From NCBI RefSeq assembly GCF_043641555.1, contig NZ_JBHZRJ010000004.1, forward strand, positions 62,001-126,000: a stretch of DNA of 64,000 bases. Reading direction: 5' to 3'. The DNA is from Saccharospirillum alexandrii_A. Lineage in GTDB: Bacteria > Pseudomonadota > Gammaproteobacteria > Pseudomonadales > Natronospirillaceae. The position numbers and the translations under genes are program-made. The notes beneath the pieces are model-generated. The model was not told the origin of the DNA, made no database searches, and was given only the letters and a program-made list of their open reading frames with translations. Shown one piece after another: positions 16,057-23,970 of this stretch (the first letter of the stretch is position 1; every line of letters begins with the position of its first letter).

Positions 16057-16842
16057 TTAACGCCAGTCGCTGACACCGTAGTCGGCCAGAATCTGCGCCA
16101 GCTCGCCACTGGCCCGCAGCCGGGCGATGCCATCGGTCAACAGGCGGGCGTAGCCTGGTGAAGCTGCAAAGGCGGGGCTAAAGGCAATGTAAACACGCGC
16201 GGCGTTAGCCTCTGCCGGCACATAGCCCGCCCGCTTGAACTTATCGGACTGTCCGGACCGGCGCAGTTGATAACGCATGACGTGTTCGTCTTCAAGCAAC
16301 ACCTGAATACGACCCCGCTCCAGCATCATAAGCCCATTCCTTAGCGGAGATACGCCGTGCAGTTCAGTGATGTAGGAACGATGCTGCTCATCCTGCAGCA
16401 TGTTTTCGATGGTATCGCCATAACTGTAACCGGCGATCACCGCCAGGTGTTGCCCTTCAAGCGAACTGGCTTCGTGGTATTGCCAGGGGGATTCGGCCAG
16501 GGTCCAGAAGGCATTCGCCATCTGTCCCTGGGCCAGGTCGGGAAAGATAAAATCTGGCGCTTCCAGCCGGGTTGCGCCGATAACGCCATGAAATTCGCCA
16601 TCACGCGTTTCCTGCAAAGCCCGCACCCAGGGTCTCTGGTGGTATTCAACCTGATGGCCGGCAGCCTGGAAAACCCGTCTGGCAATCTCGACCATAAAAC
16701 CCACGCGCTCAGTTCCCGGCTCGCAGTTGTAGGGGCACCAGGGGTCGGCGACCAGCCGAATGGTGTCGCCACTGGCCAGGGGCATCTGGCATAGAGCCAT
16801 CGCCGCCCAGAACAGGGCATACACCCACACCTTTTTCATCAT
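16057..16842 (-). CDS. Periplasmic substrate-binding protein, family 3 (orphan)
   Basis: A 261-residue secreted protein of the bacterial extracellular solute-binding family 3. The signal peptide covers MMKKVWVYALFWAAMALCQM to LASG. The mature start TIRLVADPWCPYNCEPG and the later VGFMVEIARRVFQAAG are typical. No permease or ATPase adjoins it. Many such orphans in marine gammaproteobacteria may act in signalling rather than uptake. Two cysteines (WCPYNC) sit at the position of the ligand loop. The start follows GAGGTTACGG. It lies between the MoxR-VWA pair and pldA. Confidence 0.85.
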   Translation of the reverse strand: MMKKVWVYALFWAAMALCQMPLASGDTIRLVADPWCPYNCEPGTERVGFMVEIARRVFQAAGHQVEYHQRPWVRALQETRDGEFHGVIGATRLEAPDFIFPDLAQGQMANAFWTLAESPWQYHEASSLEGQHLAVIAGYSYGDTIENMLQDEQHRSYITELHGVSPLRNGLMMLERGRIQVLLEDEHVMRYQLRRSGQSDKFKRAGYVPAEANAARVYIAFSPAFAASPGYARLLTDGIARLRASGELAQILADYGVSDWR

Positions 16843-16910
16843 CCGTAACCTCGGTGTGTTGCCGTAAATCTTTACATTGAGTATACCCCTGCCAGCCAGA
16901 GATGACACCT

Positions 16911-18092
16911 TCAGGCTTTACCGCTGAGTGCTCCGATTCCCTGGCTTAACCCCTCTACCGTCAGCGGGTACATACGACCTTCTATCAGTTGGCGCACCAT
17001 CTCGATGCTTTGGGTGTACCGCCAGTACTCGCGGCCGATCGGGTTCAGCCAGATACTGCGTTTGAAATGGCGCCTTAAGCGTTCAAACGACACGGCTCCA
17101 GGCTCTTCGTTCATGAAGTCGATACTGCCGTATGCCGCCGCAATTTCATAAGGCGCCATAGCAGCATCGCCCACAAAAATAACTTTGTAGTCCGGCTCGT
17201 ATTTGTGCAGCACCTCGCTCAGCGGCGTCACCGATTGCCGCCCGAGGCGGTTGTCGTGCCAGACGTGATCGTAGATGAAATTGTGGAAATAGAAGTGCTC
17301 CAGGTGCTTGAACTCGCTGCGACAGGCCGAGAACAGGGTTTCACAGACCCGGACGTGATCGTCCATCGACCCGCCCACATCCAGAAACAACAGCACCTTA
17401 ACCGCATTATGCCGCTCAGGCCGGGTGCGAATGTCGAGCATGCCCGCGTTACGGGCGGTGTAGCGAATGGTGTCGTCGAGAGCCAGTTCCTCACGCGCAC
17501 CGGTGCGGGCAAACTGACGCAACTTGCGCAGCGCCATTTGGATGTTTCGGGTGCCAATGTCGACCTGATCGTCCAGGTTGCGATACTGGCGTTGTTGCCA
17601 CACCTTGGCCGCACGGCGGTGTTTGCCAGGGCCGCCAATGCGAACGCCCTGAGGGTTGTACCCACCATGCCCGAACGGACTGGTACCGCCAGTACCGATC
17701 CACCGGTTGCCACCTTCGTGCCGTCCTTCCTGCTCTTTGAGCCGCTCTTCCAGCGTGGCCAGCAATTCATCGAGGCTGCCCATGGCCTCCAGTGCGGCTT
17801 TTTCCTCGTCACTCAGATCGCGCATCAATTGCTGGCGCAGCCAGTCTTCGGGGACGTCCACTTCCAGCGGGTTCGGCAGTGCTTCAAGGCCGTCGTAGAA
17901 GTCGGCGAACGCCCGGTCGAATCGATCGAACTGGGTTTCATCCTTGACCAGGCACAACCGTGCCAGCTCGTAGAATGCATCCGCGTCGGCCGACCCCAGA
18001 CCGGCATCGAGAGCCTCCAGTAGCGTCAGCAGTTCTTTGGGCGTGGCACTGACCCCATGCTGGCGGACTGTGGTAAAGAAGCGAATCAGCAT
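16911..18092 (-). CDS. VWA domain protein, CoxE-like
   Basis: A 393-residue protein of the VWA/CoxE family. The N-terminal half is helical and charged with a Gly-rich linker (GGNRWIGTGGTSPFGHGG, about residues 145-162). The C-terminal half holds a von Willebrand A domain with a MIDAS-like LFLDVGGSMDDH, in which Gly replaces the first Ser of DxSxS, usual in this family. Such proteins partner MoxR-type AAA+ ATPases as metal-dependent adaptors in complex maturation. The moxR gene ends six bases upstream, so the pair is an operon. The client complex is unknown. Confidence 0.9.
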   Translation of the reverse strand: MLIRFFTTVRQHGVSATPKELLTLLEALDAGLGSADADAFYELARLCLVKDETQFDRFDRAFADFYDGLEALPNPLEVDVPEDWLRQQLMRDLSDEEKAALEAMGSLDELLATLEERLKEQEGRHEGGNRWIGTGGTSPFGHGGYNPQGVRIGGPGKHRRAAKVWQQRQYRNLDDQVDIGTRNIQMALRKLRQFARTGAREELALDDTIRYTARNAGMLDIRTRPERHNAVKVLLFLDVGGSMDDHVRVCETLFSACRSEFKHLEHFYFHNFIYDHVWHDNRLGRQSVTPLSEVLHKYEPDYKVIFVGDAAMAPYEIAAAYGSIDFMNEEPGAVSFERLRRHFKRSIWLNPIGREYWRYTQSIEMVRQLIEGRMYPLTVEGLSQGIGALSGKA

Positions 18093-18098
18093 GACAAT

Positions 18099-18944
18099 TC
18101 AGCGCTCGCGCCGGCTCATGAAGGCCAGCCGTTCGAGCAAGTGCACGTCCTGTTCGTTTTTCAGCAAGGCACCGTAGAGCGGCGGCAATGCCTGACGAAT
18201 GTCGCCGTCTTGCAGCGCATCGGCGGCCAGCCGGTCGCTGACCAGAAGCTTTAACCAGTCGATCAGCTCAGACGTTGACGGCCGCTTCTTGAGACCGGGC
18301 ACTTCCCGAACCTGAAAGAAAACCTGCAAGGCGTCGCGCACCAGTCGGGATTCAAGATCCGGGAAGTGCACATCAACAATGGCCTGCAAGGTCTCGGCAT
18401 CCGGGAACTGAATGTAATGAAAAAAGCATCGGCGCAGGAACGCATCGGGCAGTTCTTTTTCATTGTTGGAGGTAATGATCACCACCGGCCGCTGCACCGC
18501 TTCGATGGTTTCGCCCGTTTCATAGACGTGAAACGCCATGCGATCGAGCTCGACCAGCAGGTCATTGGGAAACTCTATATCGGCCTTGTCGATTTCATCA
18601 ATCAGCAACACCACCCGTTGTTCGGCGGTAAAAGCCTCCCAGAGTTTGCCAGGGCGAATGTAGTGCCGGATATCATGCACCCGGTCATCGCCGAGCTGGC
18701 TGTCGCGCAAGCGCGACACCGCGTCATATTCATACAACCCCTGTTGCGCCCTTGTAGTCGATTTGATGTGCCACTGAACCAACGGCATCCCCAGCGCGGC
18801 GGCAATCTCTTCGGCCAGCAGAGTCTTACCGGTGCCTGGCTCCCCTTTTACCAGCAAAGGCCGCTGCAAGGTGATGGCGGCATTCACCGCGCGCTGTAAC
18901 TCACCCGTGGCAATATAACGATCGGAACCGGAAAACATCGACAT
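18099..18944 (-). CDS. MoxR-type AAA+ ATPase
   Basis: A 281-residue AAA+ ATPase: Walker A GEPGTGKT (about residue 37), Walker B VVLLIDEIDKAD (about residue 113), sensor VVIITSNNEKELPDAFLRRC (about residue 150). This is the MoxR group that works with VWA-domain partners in assembling or activating metalloenzymes and other complexes. It is the first gene of a two-gene unit with the CoxE-like protein. The 238-bp gap upstream shows no clear operator. Confidence 0.92.
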   Translation of the reverse strand: MSMFSGSDRYIATGELQRAVNAAITLQRPLLVKGEPGTGKTLLAEEIAAALGMPLVQWHIKSTTRAQQGLYEYDAVSRLRDSQLGDDRVHDIRHYIRPGKLWEAFTAEQRVVLLIDEIDKADIEFPNDLLVELDRMAFHVYETGETIEAVQRPVVIITSNNEKELPDAFLRRCFFHYIQFPDAETLQAIVDVHFPDLESRLVRDALQVFFQVREVPGLKKRPSTSELIDWLKLLVSDRLAADALQDGDIRQALPPLYGALLKNEQDVHLLERLAFMSRRER

Positions 18945-19182
18945 TCGAAAACCTGTACAAAGCGGATTTGCACCGAGTGTAGGCCGAGCCGGGCACAGAA
19001 TAAACGGTTGTCATGCCAGCACGTCTTAATGGTTGCTAATTGGATGGGCTGCCTGTGGATTGTTGACTGGTAGCTCCTAACCATCGTTGCACTGGGCTGG
19101 GAGGCAGTCGGCCGCACGTGCATCGGGTAAGTCGATTTTATACTTTGTCTGTTACCGCTAAGAATCCCCGAGGATATTGCTC

Positions 19183-19851
19183 TTAAGTGTTGGCCAGGTA
19201 ACTGCGAATACCCGCGTTGGTTTCAGACCCGGGAGCCAGGCGGCTGGCGATGAGCATGACATCCATGGCCTGGGTCATGCGATAGCGGTCAGCGTCGCTG
19301 AGAGCGGCTGCGTCTGAATCGTTGGCCAGCGCCTGCTCAAGGCGTTGCTGCAGGGCCTTGTATTGAGGAGCATTGGACAGCGGGGAAGACGCCTTAAGTT
19401 CGGTCAGGGCTGCAGAGGTTTCGTTGAGTAACAGTGCCAGATTACCGTCTTCGGGCACTGTACTGGCCAGGGCTTCGAGGTCCTGTTGCAGGTCGATGAT
19501 CGCCTGTGGTCCGGCATCTTTAATGGCCGGTTGATCAGTGTTGTTCGCAGCCTGTGACTGACCCAGTAAACGCTCTGCTTCACTGCTGTCGATAAATTCG
19601 AGTTCTTGCAAACGACTGATAAAAGCAGCGCTGACTTCGAAGCTAGGGCCAGTAATGGTGAACTCTTCATTTAACGCCGCAAGGCGCTCTGCCCGGGAGC
19701 TGAAAGTGGCGCTGTCATCACTCGTTGCCGTGGCTGATTCTGCCTGAGCAGTTTGGGCAGGCAGCGTGGTGGCGCTAACCGCTGTGTCCTGCCCGCTGGC
19801 GTTCTGGTTCACCCCGGTTGGCGACACTGGGGTTAGAGGTGAGATGGCCAT
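19183..19851 (-). CDS. Hypothetical Ser/Thr/Ala-rich protein
   Basis: A 222-residue protein I do not recognise. The first 50 residues are low-complexity (Ser, Thr, Gln, Ala), followed by a mostly helical, Leu/Ala-rich region with acidic patches (EFIDSSEAERLLGQSQ near residue 95). No signal peptide, membrane segment or catalytic motif is evident. It could be a structural or secretion-related protein, but this is a guess. The ATG at 19851 was chosen because AGG lies eight bases upstream, while the ATG three codons earlier lacks spacing. It stands alone on the minus strand. Confidence 0.6.
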   Translation of the reverse strand: MAISPLTPVSPTGVNQNASGQDTAVSATTLPAQTAQAESATATSDDSATFSSRAERLAALNEEFTITGPSFEVSAAFISRLQELEFIDSSEAERLLGQSQAANNTDQPAIKDAGPQAIIDLQQDLEALASTVPEDGNLALLLNETSAALTELKASSPLSNAPQYKALQQRLEQALANDSDAAALSDADRYRMTQAMDVMLIASRLAPGSETNAGIRSYLANT

Positions 19852-20255
19852 CGTTTGCATCCTGTCTGGAATCTTGAGCGATCCATTGCAAGGGCTATTC
19901 CAGTTAGCTGGAACCCGCGCTACAAGGCGTTTTTCTCATGTTTTCTGTTAACGAAAAGCAGATTCCGGTCAGAATACCGGAGAGAGTTTGCCGCATATAA
20001 AACGCACGGTGATCCAACGTAAAGGTGTCGATAAGTTTAATTGGCTTCCGGAAAATTAATGTTTGACCAACTCAGTCAGTGATCGGTGCCGGGTAGGGTC
20101 TCACGGGGTAGTCCGCAGCAGGGATGCTGCGGTCTAGGCTCCAGGGATGGATTTACGCCGACCCCGTGAGCCCCTACCCGGTGCCGGTCACGAATTCTGC
20201 CACCGAATAGAATTCAACTTTCCTGAGTCAACCACCCAGGCCGGCGGCGGGCGAA
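19852..20255. other. Intergenic region with palindromic copy 5
   Basis: About 400 bp. Apart from the palindromic element at 20079-20191, the stretch is AT-richer than its surroundings and probably carries the promoter of the hypothetical gene. No small gene was found. Confidence 0.5.
20079..20191 (+). repeat. Interspersed palindromic element, copy 5 (short form)
   Basis: 113 bp, forward. The left arm GTGATCGGTGCCGGGTAGGG pairs with the right arm ending CCCTACCCGGTGCCGGTCAC. Arm sequences differ from copies 2 and 6 but remain complementary over about 30 bp. The core holds GCAGCAGGGATGCTGC with a C-G closing pair and TCCAGGGATGGA. It lies downstream of the sirtuin gene, before the hypothetical gene's 5' region. 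Confidence 0.88.
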
Positions 20256-21146
20256 TCACCTGGACAGCGCCCAACTGGCCAGCGTATCGCCGATGGGGGC
20301 GTTCAGGGTCAGGTCCATCAGGGCGTCTGCCCGGGTGGCTCCGAGGTTGAGGGTTGCCATGGGAATGTTGGACTGGTGGGCGTGGCGGCAGAAGCGATAG
20401 CCTGAGAAGACCATTAGGGAGGAGCCGATGACCAGCACGGCATCGCTGGCTTCCATCGCCGCCATGGCGTGTTCTACCCGGGTCTTGGGGACATTGTCGC
20501 CGAAGAAGACGACATCTGGCTTTAAAATGCCACCGCACTTTGGGCAATCGATGACCTCGAACTGACTGAAATCCAGTTCGAGGTCGGCATCGCCATCGGG
20601 GGCGGTTTCGGCGCTGTAGCCGTTGAAGGCGGGGTTGGCGAGGCGTGAGCGATCGTGGACTTCATCGCGCGGGCAACGGGAGTGACAGCTCATGCATACC
20701 ACTTCGTCGGCCCGGCCATGCAGGTCGACCACCTGTTGGCTGCCGGCTTTCTGGTGCAGCCGGTCGACGTTCTGGGTGACCAGCGCCGACACCTGCCCGG
20801 CTTGCTCCAGTGACACCAGCGCCTGATGGGCGGCGTTCGGAGCCGCGGTTTGCATCACCGGCCAGCCGATCAGGCTGCGACCCCAGTAGCGCTGGCGCAC
20901 CGGGTGGCGGGTCATGAACTCCTGGTGTTGAACCGGGGGCCGGCGCTTCCAACCGCCTTTATCGTCGCGATAATCCGGAATGCCCGAGGCCGTGCTGATG
21001 CCCGCGCCAGTAAGAATGAACAGCCGGGGGTGCCGGTCAATGAAGTCCGCAAGCCGCTCTGCCGCCTCCCCGACAGCCAAAACCCGGGGGTCACGGCTGG
21101 ATGGTGGCATGGCGATGCTGCGAAACCCTGACTCGGCGGCCCTCAT
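20256..21146 (-). CDS. Sir2-family NAD-dependent deacylase (sirtuin)
   Basis: A 296-residue sirtuin. Motifs in order: FILTGAGISTASGIPDYR (NAD binding, about residue 44), TQNVDRLHQKAG (about residue 131), the catalytic His in VVDLHGR, a zinc ribbon of two CxxC pairs (VVCMSCHSRC and IDCPKCGG) and PDVVFFGDNVP. The enzyme removes acyl groups from lysines using NAD. The longer form from 21146 has GGAGA ten bases upstream; a start at 21110 is also possible. It is followed on the same strand, 256 bp from the next gene, by palindromic copy 5. Confidence 0.93.
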   Translation of the reverse strand: MRAAESGFRSIAMPPSSRDPRVLAVGEAAERLADFIDRHPRLFILTGAGISTASGIPDYRDDKGGWKRRPPVQHQEFMTRHPVRQRYWGRSLIGWPVMQTAAPNAAHQALVSLEQAGQVSALVTQNVDRLHQKAGSQQVVDLHGRADEVVCMSCHSRCPRDEVHDRSRLANPAFNGYSAETAPDGDADLELDFSQFEVIDCPKCGGILKPDVVFFGDNVPKTRVEHAMAAMEASDAVLVIGSSLMVFSGYRFCRHAHQSNIPMATLNLGATRADALMDLTLNAPIGDTLASWALSR

Positions 21147-21228
21147 TATGTAGCTGTCTCCATTGGCGGTTGGTTAGCGAAGATTCGGAAGATGCCCCTT
21201 TAGCATACGACACTAAACCGGTTTTCGT

Positions 21229-22026
21229 TCACGCAAACACCGTAATGGTTTGTCGGCTAATCGCGATCAGGTCGCCATGCGCATTCCAGATATTGGCCTC
21301 AGTGTGGCCGTAACCTTCACCGGCCTGGCGGGTGATGGCGCGATACCCGAACCAGGCATCGGCCGGTACCTCGGCATGGGGGTGCAGGAATTCCAGATTC
21401 CAGGCCAGGGTACTGGCGGGCGCAGGTGCCTTCAGTTGCTGCAACAGTGTGGGCGGCCAGGCGTCGATCAGGGTGATCAGATGCGCATCGGTGAGCACGG
21501 CCGGGGCTTCCCTGAACCGCATAAACCCACCGTGGTGTGACGTATCGGAACCACTAAAGGCGATGTTGCCATCGATCAGGTTAACGTCGATGTGCTGGAA
21601 AAACTGGGGCGTTACCTTGGGTATAAAGGGCAGAAAGACCGGTTTCTCCGGCAAAGTAAAAGGCGGTGTCTCGGTATTCTCGACGCCGGTGACGGAGGTG
21701 CGCGCCTGGCCAAAGCTGGCCAGAATGGCCACGCCCACTTGCCCGTCCTGCACCACCCGGGCTTCTACCTGAGTAACGTTTTTGCCCTCGCGCAGCACCT
21801 CGACCTGAAACCCGAAGGGTGAGTCTGTCGCTACCGGGCCGACAAAGCTGATGCTCATAGAGCGCAAGACCCGGTCTGCAGGTACCGATGCCCGCATTAC
21901 CTGATACGCCAACCCGGCCGACAAGCCTCCGAAGACGGTGCGGCCCTGGCCCCAGCTGTCGGGCACCGTCATTGTCTGGTCAGTGCCGCACTGGCAGGCC
22001 CGTTCCAGGAGTTCATCTATGGTCAT
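21229..22026 (-). CDS. Acyl-CoA thioesterase, double-hotdog fold
   Basis: A 265-residue protein of the TesB-like/thioesterase superfamily with two hotdog repeats. Landmarks are SWGQGRTVFGGLSAGLAYQ (about residues 24-42), SMSISFVGPV and, in the second repeat, LEFLHPHAEVPADAWFGYR. It probably hydrolyses acyl-CoA in the cytoplasm; chain-length preference is unknown. The ATG follows GAGGAATCACGACC. The DUF2007 gene lies 36 bp upstream on the same strand, so they may be co-transcribed. Confidence 0.85.
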   Translation of the reverse strand: MTIDELLERACQCGTDQTMTVPDSWGQGRTVFGGLSAGLAYQVMRASVPADRVLRSMSISFVGPVATDSPFGFQVEVLREGKNVTQVEARVVQDGQVGVAILASFGQARTSVTGVENTETPPFTLPEKPVFLPFIPKVTPQFFQHIDVNLIDGNIAFSGSDTSHHGGFMRFREAPAVLTDAHLITLIDAWPPTLLQQLKAPAPASTLAWNLEFLHPHAEVPADAWFGYRAITRQAGEGYGHTEANIWNAHGDLIAISRQTITVFA

Positions 22027-22062
22027 GGTCGTGATTCCTCATGTGGCCAAACCGGCCGGTTA

Positions 22063-22374
22063 TCATCGTTGCGGCGGCTCGGCCCCACAGGCCCAGCACA
22101 GCTCGAAGCTGCCGGCATTGCGTTCGCCGCACTGGCCGCAGAACCAGTCGGCCTCATCAGCCTGAGCCGTTGACTGGTCGATCAACTCGCGGGCGCGTGC
22201 TTCGTCATCGTCTTCCGCCACCCAGAGCTCAGGCCAGACATCGATCGGTGCCAGCTCGCCCATGGCGCCAACGGCGAATTCATTGCGCACCTGGCAGTCG
22301 ATCCCATGGGATTCCAGTAAATGGCGTATATGGATGACGGCAAAGTGGTTGGGGTGGGTAAACACCAGCTTCAT
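22063..22374 (-). CDS. DUF2007 domain protein with C-terminal zinc ribbon
   Basis: A 103-residue protein. The N-terminal DUF2007 domain (putative signal-transducing protein) shows the typical HPNHFAVIHIRHLLESHGI and ELWVAEDDDEARARELI. The C-terminus has a RanBP2-like zinc ribbon with two CxxC pairs, WFCGQCGE and LCWACGAE. Function unknown; the zinc ribbon suggests protein or nucleic-acid contact. The start codon follows ACAGGAGGCTCC. It is the first gene of a likely unit with the thioesterase and is divergent from the channel gene. Confidence 0.85.
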   Translation of the reverse strand: MKLVFTHPNHFAVIHIRHLLESHGIDCQVRNEFAVGAMGELAPIDVWPELWVAEDDDEARARELIDQSTAQADEADWFCGQCGERNAGSFELCWACGAEPPQR

Positions 22375-22525
22375 GGAGCCTCCTGTCAGTAACCCTCAGC
22401 TTAGGGAAGGCGGGGGAGCGGTGCAATGCAGACGCGATCTTTTCATAGAGATTGAGCAAGACGATAGGATGCACCGCCATGCCCCCGTATAATCGACCTC
22501 TTGAGAATCATGGAGTCCCTGCATT

Positions 22526-23350
22526 ATGTCTGGTGTGTCTTCCCAATCACTGGCGGTACAGTTGAAACGCGTCGAGTCGAGCCGTCTGTTTCAAATTGTG
22601 GTCATCAGCATCATCATTTTGTCGGCCATTACCATCGGCGCCAAAACCTACGATGTGCCACCACTGCTTAGCCGCGCGCTGTCGGTGATGGATTACGCCA
22701 TCACCTATTTTTTTCTGGCTGAGATTCTGTTTCGATTTGCGGTCTGTGAAAACAAGAAACGCTTCTTGCGCGATGGCTGGAACTTGTTTGATACGCTGGT
22801 GGTGGTCGGCAGTCTGATCCCGCTCGACAATGCTGATGCGGTCCTGATTGGCCGGTTGTTGCGGGTGTTCCGGGTGTTGCGTCTGGTCTCGGTGGTGCCG
22901 GAATTGCGGTCGCTGATCAATGCGCTGCTGAAGGCGATTCCACGCATGGGTTACATCGCGCTGCTGATGTTTATTATTTTCTACATCTACGGCGCCATCG
23001 GTTCGCTGTTTTTTGCCAACATCAATGAATACCTCTGGGGCGATGTCTCCATTGCCATGCTGACGCTGTTTCGCATCGCGACCTTCGAAGACTGGACCGA
23101 CGTCATGTACGAAACCATGGCTGTTCATCCGCTCAGCTGGATTTACTACCTGACCTTTATTTTCCTGACAGCTTTTGTGTTTTTAAACATGATGGTCGGT
23201 GCCATTCTCGATGTCATGACGGCCGAGCAAAATGCCAGCTCACAGGAACAGGCCCACCAGGAACGTCACGATCTGGCCGAGCAAATGAACCAGATGCAGG
23301 CACAGATGAAGCGAATGGAGCAATTACTGGAAGGGCAATCGAAACCCTAA
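22526..23350 (+). CDS. One-domain voltage-gated cation channel with calcium-type filter
   Basis: A 274-residue ion channel of the BacNav/BacCav family, forming homotetramers in the inner membrane. Six membrane segments are visible. S4 carries four arginines at three-residue spacing in GRLLRVFRVLRLV (about residues 109-121). The pore loop contains the filter TFEDWTD (residues 186-192), then S6 and a C-terminal coiled coil (EQMNQMQAQMKRMEQLL). Sodium-selective relatives have TLESWS; the extra Asp residues here resemble TLDDWSD of the engineered calcium channel CavAb, so calcium selectivity is predicted, not shown. It ends four bases into the convergent exonuclease gene. Confidence 0.9.
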   Translation: MSGVSSQSLAVQLKRVESSRLFQIVVISIIILSAITIGAKTYDVPPLLSRALSVMDYAITYFFLAEILFRFAVCENKKRFLRDGWNLFDTLVVVGSLIPLDNADAVLIGRLLRVFRVLRLVSVVPELRSLINALLKAIPRMGYIALLMFIIFYIYGAIGSLFFANINEYLWGDVSIAMLTLFRIATFEDWTDVMYETMAVHPLSWIYYLTFIFLTAFVFLNMMVGAILDVMTAEQNASSQEQAHQERHDLAEQMNQMQAQMKRMEQLLEGQSKP

Positions 23351-23970
23351 AACAACCGTTTCAATTTCCGGTCCGTCAGGTGAGTATCACGGCGTGATTT
23401 CACCTGTGCAAGAAACAATTCCGCCGTTGCCAGTGCATCGCTGAACGCATGGTGTGAGCGGTAGTGCGGCAAGCTGTAACGGTGGCGGCAGGCATTCAGG
23501 TTCAGGGTAGCATGGGTGCCCAGCCGGTCTGGTGGGACGCGGCGTTTTTCGTAGAGCATGGTGTCGAGCGTTTCCGCTTTTGGCCAATGCACGCCAAGAC
23601 GCTGACTGTGCATTTTCAGAAAACGCAGGTCGAGTGGCGAGTGGTGCATCACCCATATGTCGTGTTGGTGCTGCGCCAGTTGCTGTTTCAGCCAGAGCCG
23701 CAGGTCTACGCCCTGTTCGCGTTGCTGGTCGGTGATGTGATGCACGTGGGCGCTATCGCTGACGTCGTCACCCATCAGGGCGCTTTTCCTGAACAGGCAA
23801 TAGCCTGCCTGGTCCAGCTGAACGACACCATCCTCAATGCACACCCAGCCCGCGCTCAGGATGTGACTGTCGACGGGGTCTAGCCCGGATAATTCCAGAT
23901 CCAGTACCCAATAACGTCGAGATTCCCAGGCGTCGCCCGAGCGGAAAAAGTGTTTGATCCAGTTAACCAA
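23347..23970 (-). CDS. DnaQ-like 3'-5' exonuclease (DEDDh)
   Basis: A 207-residue exonuclease of the DnaQ superfamily. The DEDDh residues appear in VLDLELSGLD (Asp, Glu, about residue 26), HSPLDLRFL (Asp) and HHAFSDALATAELF (His, Asp). It probably degrades or proofreads nucleic-acid 3' ends. A TTG start at 23970, spaced six bases from GAGG, is preferred, though 23985 is possible; both overlap the 3' end of the DUF294 gene, implying translational coupling. DUF294/CBS proteins and such exonucleases are a recurrent pair in gammaproteobacteria. Confidence 0.85.
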   Translation of the reverse strand: MVNWIKHFFRSGDAWESRRYWVLDLELSGLDPVDSHILSAGWVCIEDGVVQLDQAGYCLFRKSALMGDDVSDSAHVHHITDQQREQGVDLRLWLKQQLAQHQHDIWVMHHSPLDLRFLKMHSQRLGVHWPKAETLDTMLYEKRRVPPDRLGTHATLNLNACRHRYSLPHYRSHHAFSDALATAELFLAQVKSRRDTHLTDRKLKRLF

